Below are positions 62,816-64,000 of a stretch of DNA of 64,000 bases, one piece after another. The stretch's first letter is position 1. Each line of letters opens with the position of its first letter. This DNA is from Ditylenchus dipsaci (taxonomy: Eukaryota > Nematoda > Chromadorea > Rhabditida > Anguinidae). The DNA is taken from positions 1 through 64,000 of the forward strand of contig SADC01001219.1 of assembly GCA_004194705.1 (NCBI GenBank). Direction: 5' to 3'. The notes under the pieces are model-generated. The model made no database searches. It worked only from the letters and a program-made list of their open reading frames with translations, and had not been told where the DNA came from. A program made the translations under genes and the position numbers.

Positions 62816-64000
62816 TCTCATCACAAAATTTTGAAAAAAGGACATTTGGGTGAAAAAACGACATTTTGACCATTTTTGAAGAAAAAGGGTCATTTCATCC
62901 AGTAGTTATTGCTATTTTGGAGCGAAAAAAAAAGATTTTGACTAAAAACTTTACAAATAAAAAGATTTTGGGTCCCGAAAAAGGAAAAATCTTTTTTAAA
63001 AGGACGGATGAGAACCCTCTCGAAAACACTTTTTCGAGCACTTTGAGCTTAAGCCTATAACCGGTGCTCGGCAATTCTCCGCTCCTGGCTCTTCTCTTGG
63101 CTCCGAGATTCTCAGCTCAGAGCCAAGAACAAGAGCGAAAATTTTGATGCCGGGAGCCAAGAGCAAGAGCGAAAGTTTTGAAGCCAAGAGCGAAAGCAGG
63201 AGCAAAATTTTTGAAATGCATAGCACTGGAAAAACCGAACACCAAAACCAAGACAAATCCCAAGCAGTGGATCATAGGTAATTGTGAACACTGATAGTTT
63301 AATTTCGTTTTCCTGGATCGTAACGATTGTAACGAGCTATCAAAGCCCATTGAATAATTTAAAAAATATATGATTTACAGGTCAAAACAAAAAAGCCAAA
63401 TTTTGAAACATTTAAATCTGTAGATTTCTGAAATTGAACAAATAAAATTTGATAGCTTGTTAGAAAGCTGAGATCCTAGGCTACACCACAATGCAAAAAT
63501 AAAAATAAAACTTGACACACAAATTTAATAAATGCAATGTGAAATTATCGGTTATATTTCACAATTTAGCGGGCACATTTCAATATTACCCGTTTAAAAA
63601 GATGTGATCTCATGTGATCATGAGAGGAAACTAATAATTGCAAGATGCAATCAGCCCGTTTTTCTGAACTACGACCATTAATCATAGTACGCCAAACCTA
63701 TAAAATGACAACTTTCTGACAAATTTTCTGGCGTTTTGAACATATAAAATTCACTTGTAAATTTTATAGGTATTTTTATAGGTTTTTTATAGGTGTTTTA
63801 TAGGTTTTTGTAGGTTTCGTTGCTTCATTATATTTCTCTGTTTTACTCTATTTTTTTCTCGTTTCTTAACCCTTTTATCGGCTGACAGTGATAACAGTGC
63901 ATTGTGTGATGTCCTAAGTCATAGAAATTTTATCAACAAATATTCACTACGATGAACAACGATAAACTAATCGTTAATCGTTAATCATTTTTCTTAACAT
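62816..64000. other. Right end, no gene
   Basis: Contains a minisatellite of about three 32-bp units (63116-63215; GAGCCAAGAGCAAGAGCGAA), and a run of TTTTATAGGT words at 63758-63815. Otherwise AT-rich. Confidence 0.5.

Overview
The window looks like a piece of a nematode nuclear genome. Introns are often very short (40-60 nt) with TTTTCAG-type acceptors, interstitial TTAGGC repeats (the nematode telomere motif) occur, the nuclear receptor carries the P-box core CNGCK, and the sequence is AT-rich and packed with fold-back MITEs. No species is assigned. All coordinates were counted by eye, so repeat edges may be off by several bases.

Layout. 1-9.1 kb: an F-box-type gene in pieces (about 541-5211), then a nest of transposons (7.0-8.2 kb) that carries a protein-like segment, and a second possible C-terminal exon (8969-9125). 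9.2-17 kb: fold-back elements with minisatellite arms, a 52-residue membrane small ORF (11077-11235), and two U5 snRNA genes in tandem orientation (12692-12808 and 15791-15906) with similar upstream sequence. 17-26 kb: gene-poor, with inverted minisatellites, Tc1-type MITEs and tRNA-like sequences.

26.5-46.1 kb: an HNF4-like nuclear hormone receptor of 14 exons on the + strand. The exon lengths sum to 2382 nt (793 codons plus stop) with consistent phases. The exon for the start of the second zinc finger is present twice (37838-37912 and 38680-38754) with only synonymous differences. Its 10-kb DBD intron contains two minus-strand genes. One is a multi-pass membrane protein (34820-36872). The other, beginning about 50 nt further on, is a many-exon gene (28176-34767) with an MH1-like Zn domain near the N terminus, a zinc-finger-like exon and a C-terminal SAM domain. 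I recognise no family with that combination.

45.8-59.1 kb: a nearly perfect inverted repeat with arms of about 4.84 kb (45768-50610 and 54221-59062). It starts inside the last exon of the receptor. A decayed hAT transposon lies at the axis and is itself interrupted by a Merlin-like element with TTAGGC repeats. 59-60.4 kb: a second TIR element enclosing apparent spliced exons. 60.4-62.4 kb: a second, decayed hAT transposase gene carrying a MITE with a target-site duplication. 62.5-64 kb: repeats only.

The functional cargo is therefore the receptor, its nested genes, the U5 genes and possibly the F-box gene and small ORF. The rest is a deeply nested mobile-element landscape in which insertion order can be read from target-site duplications.
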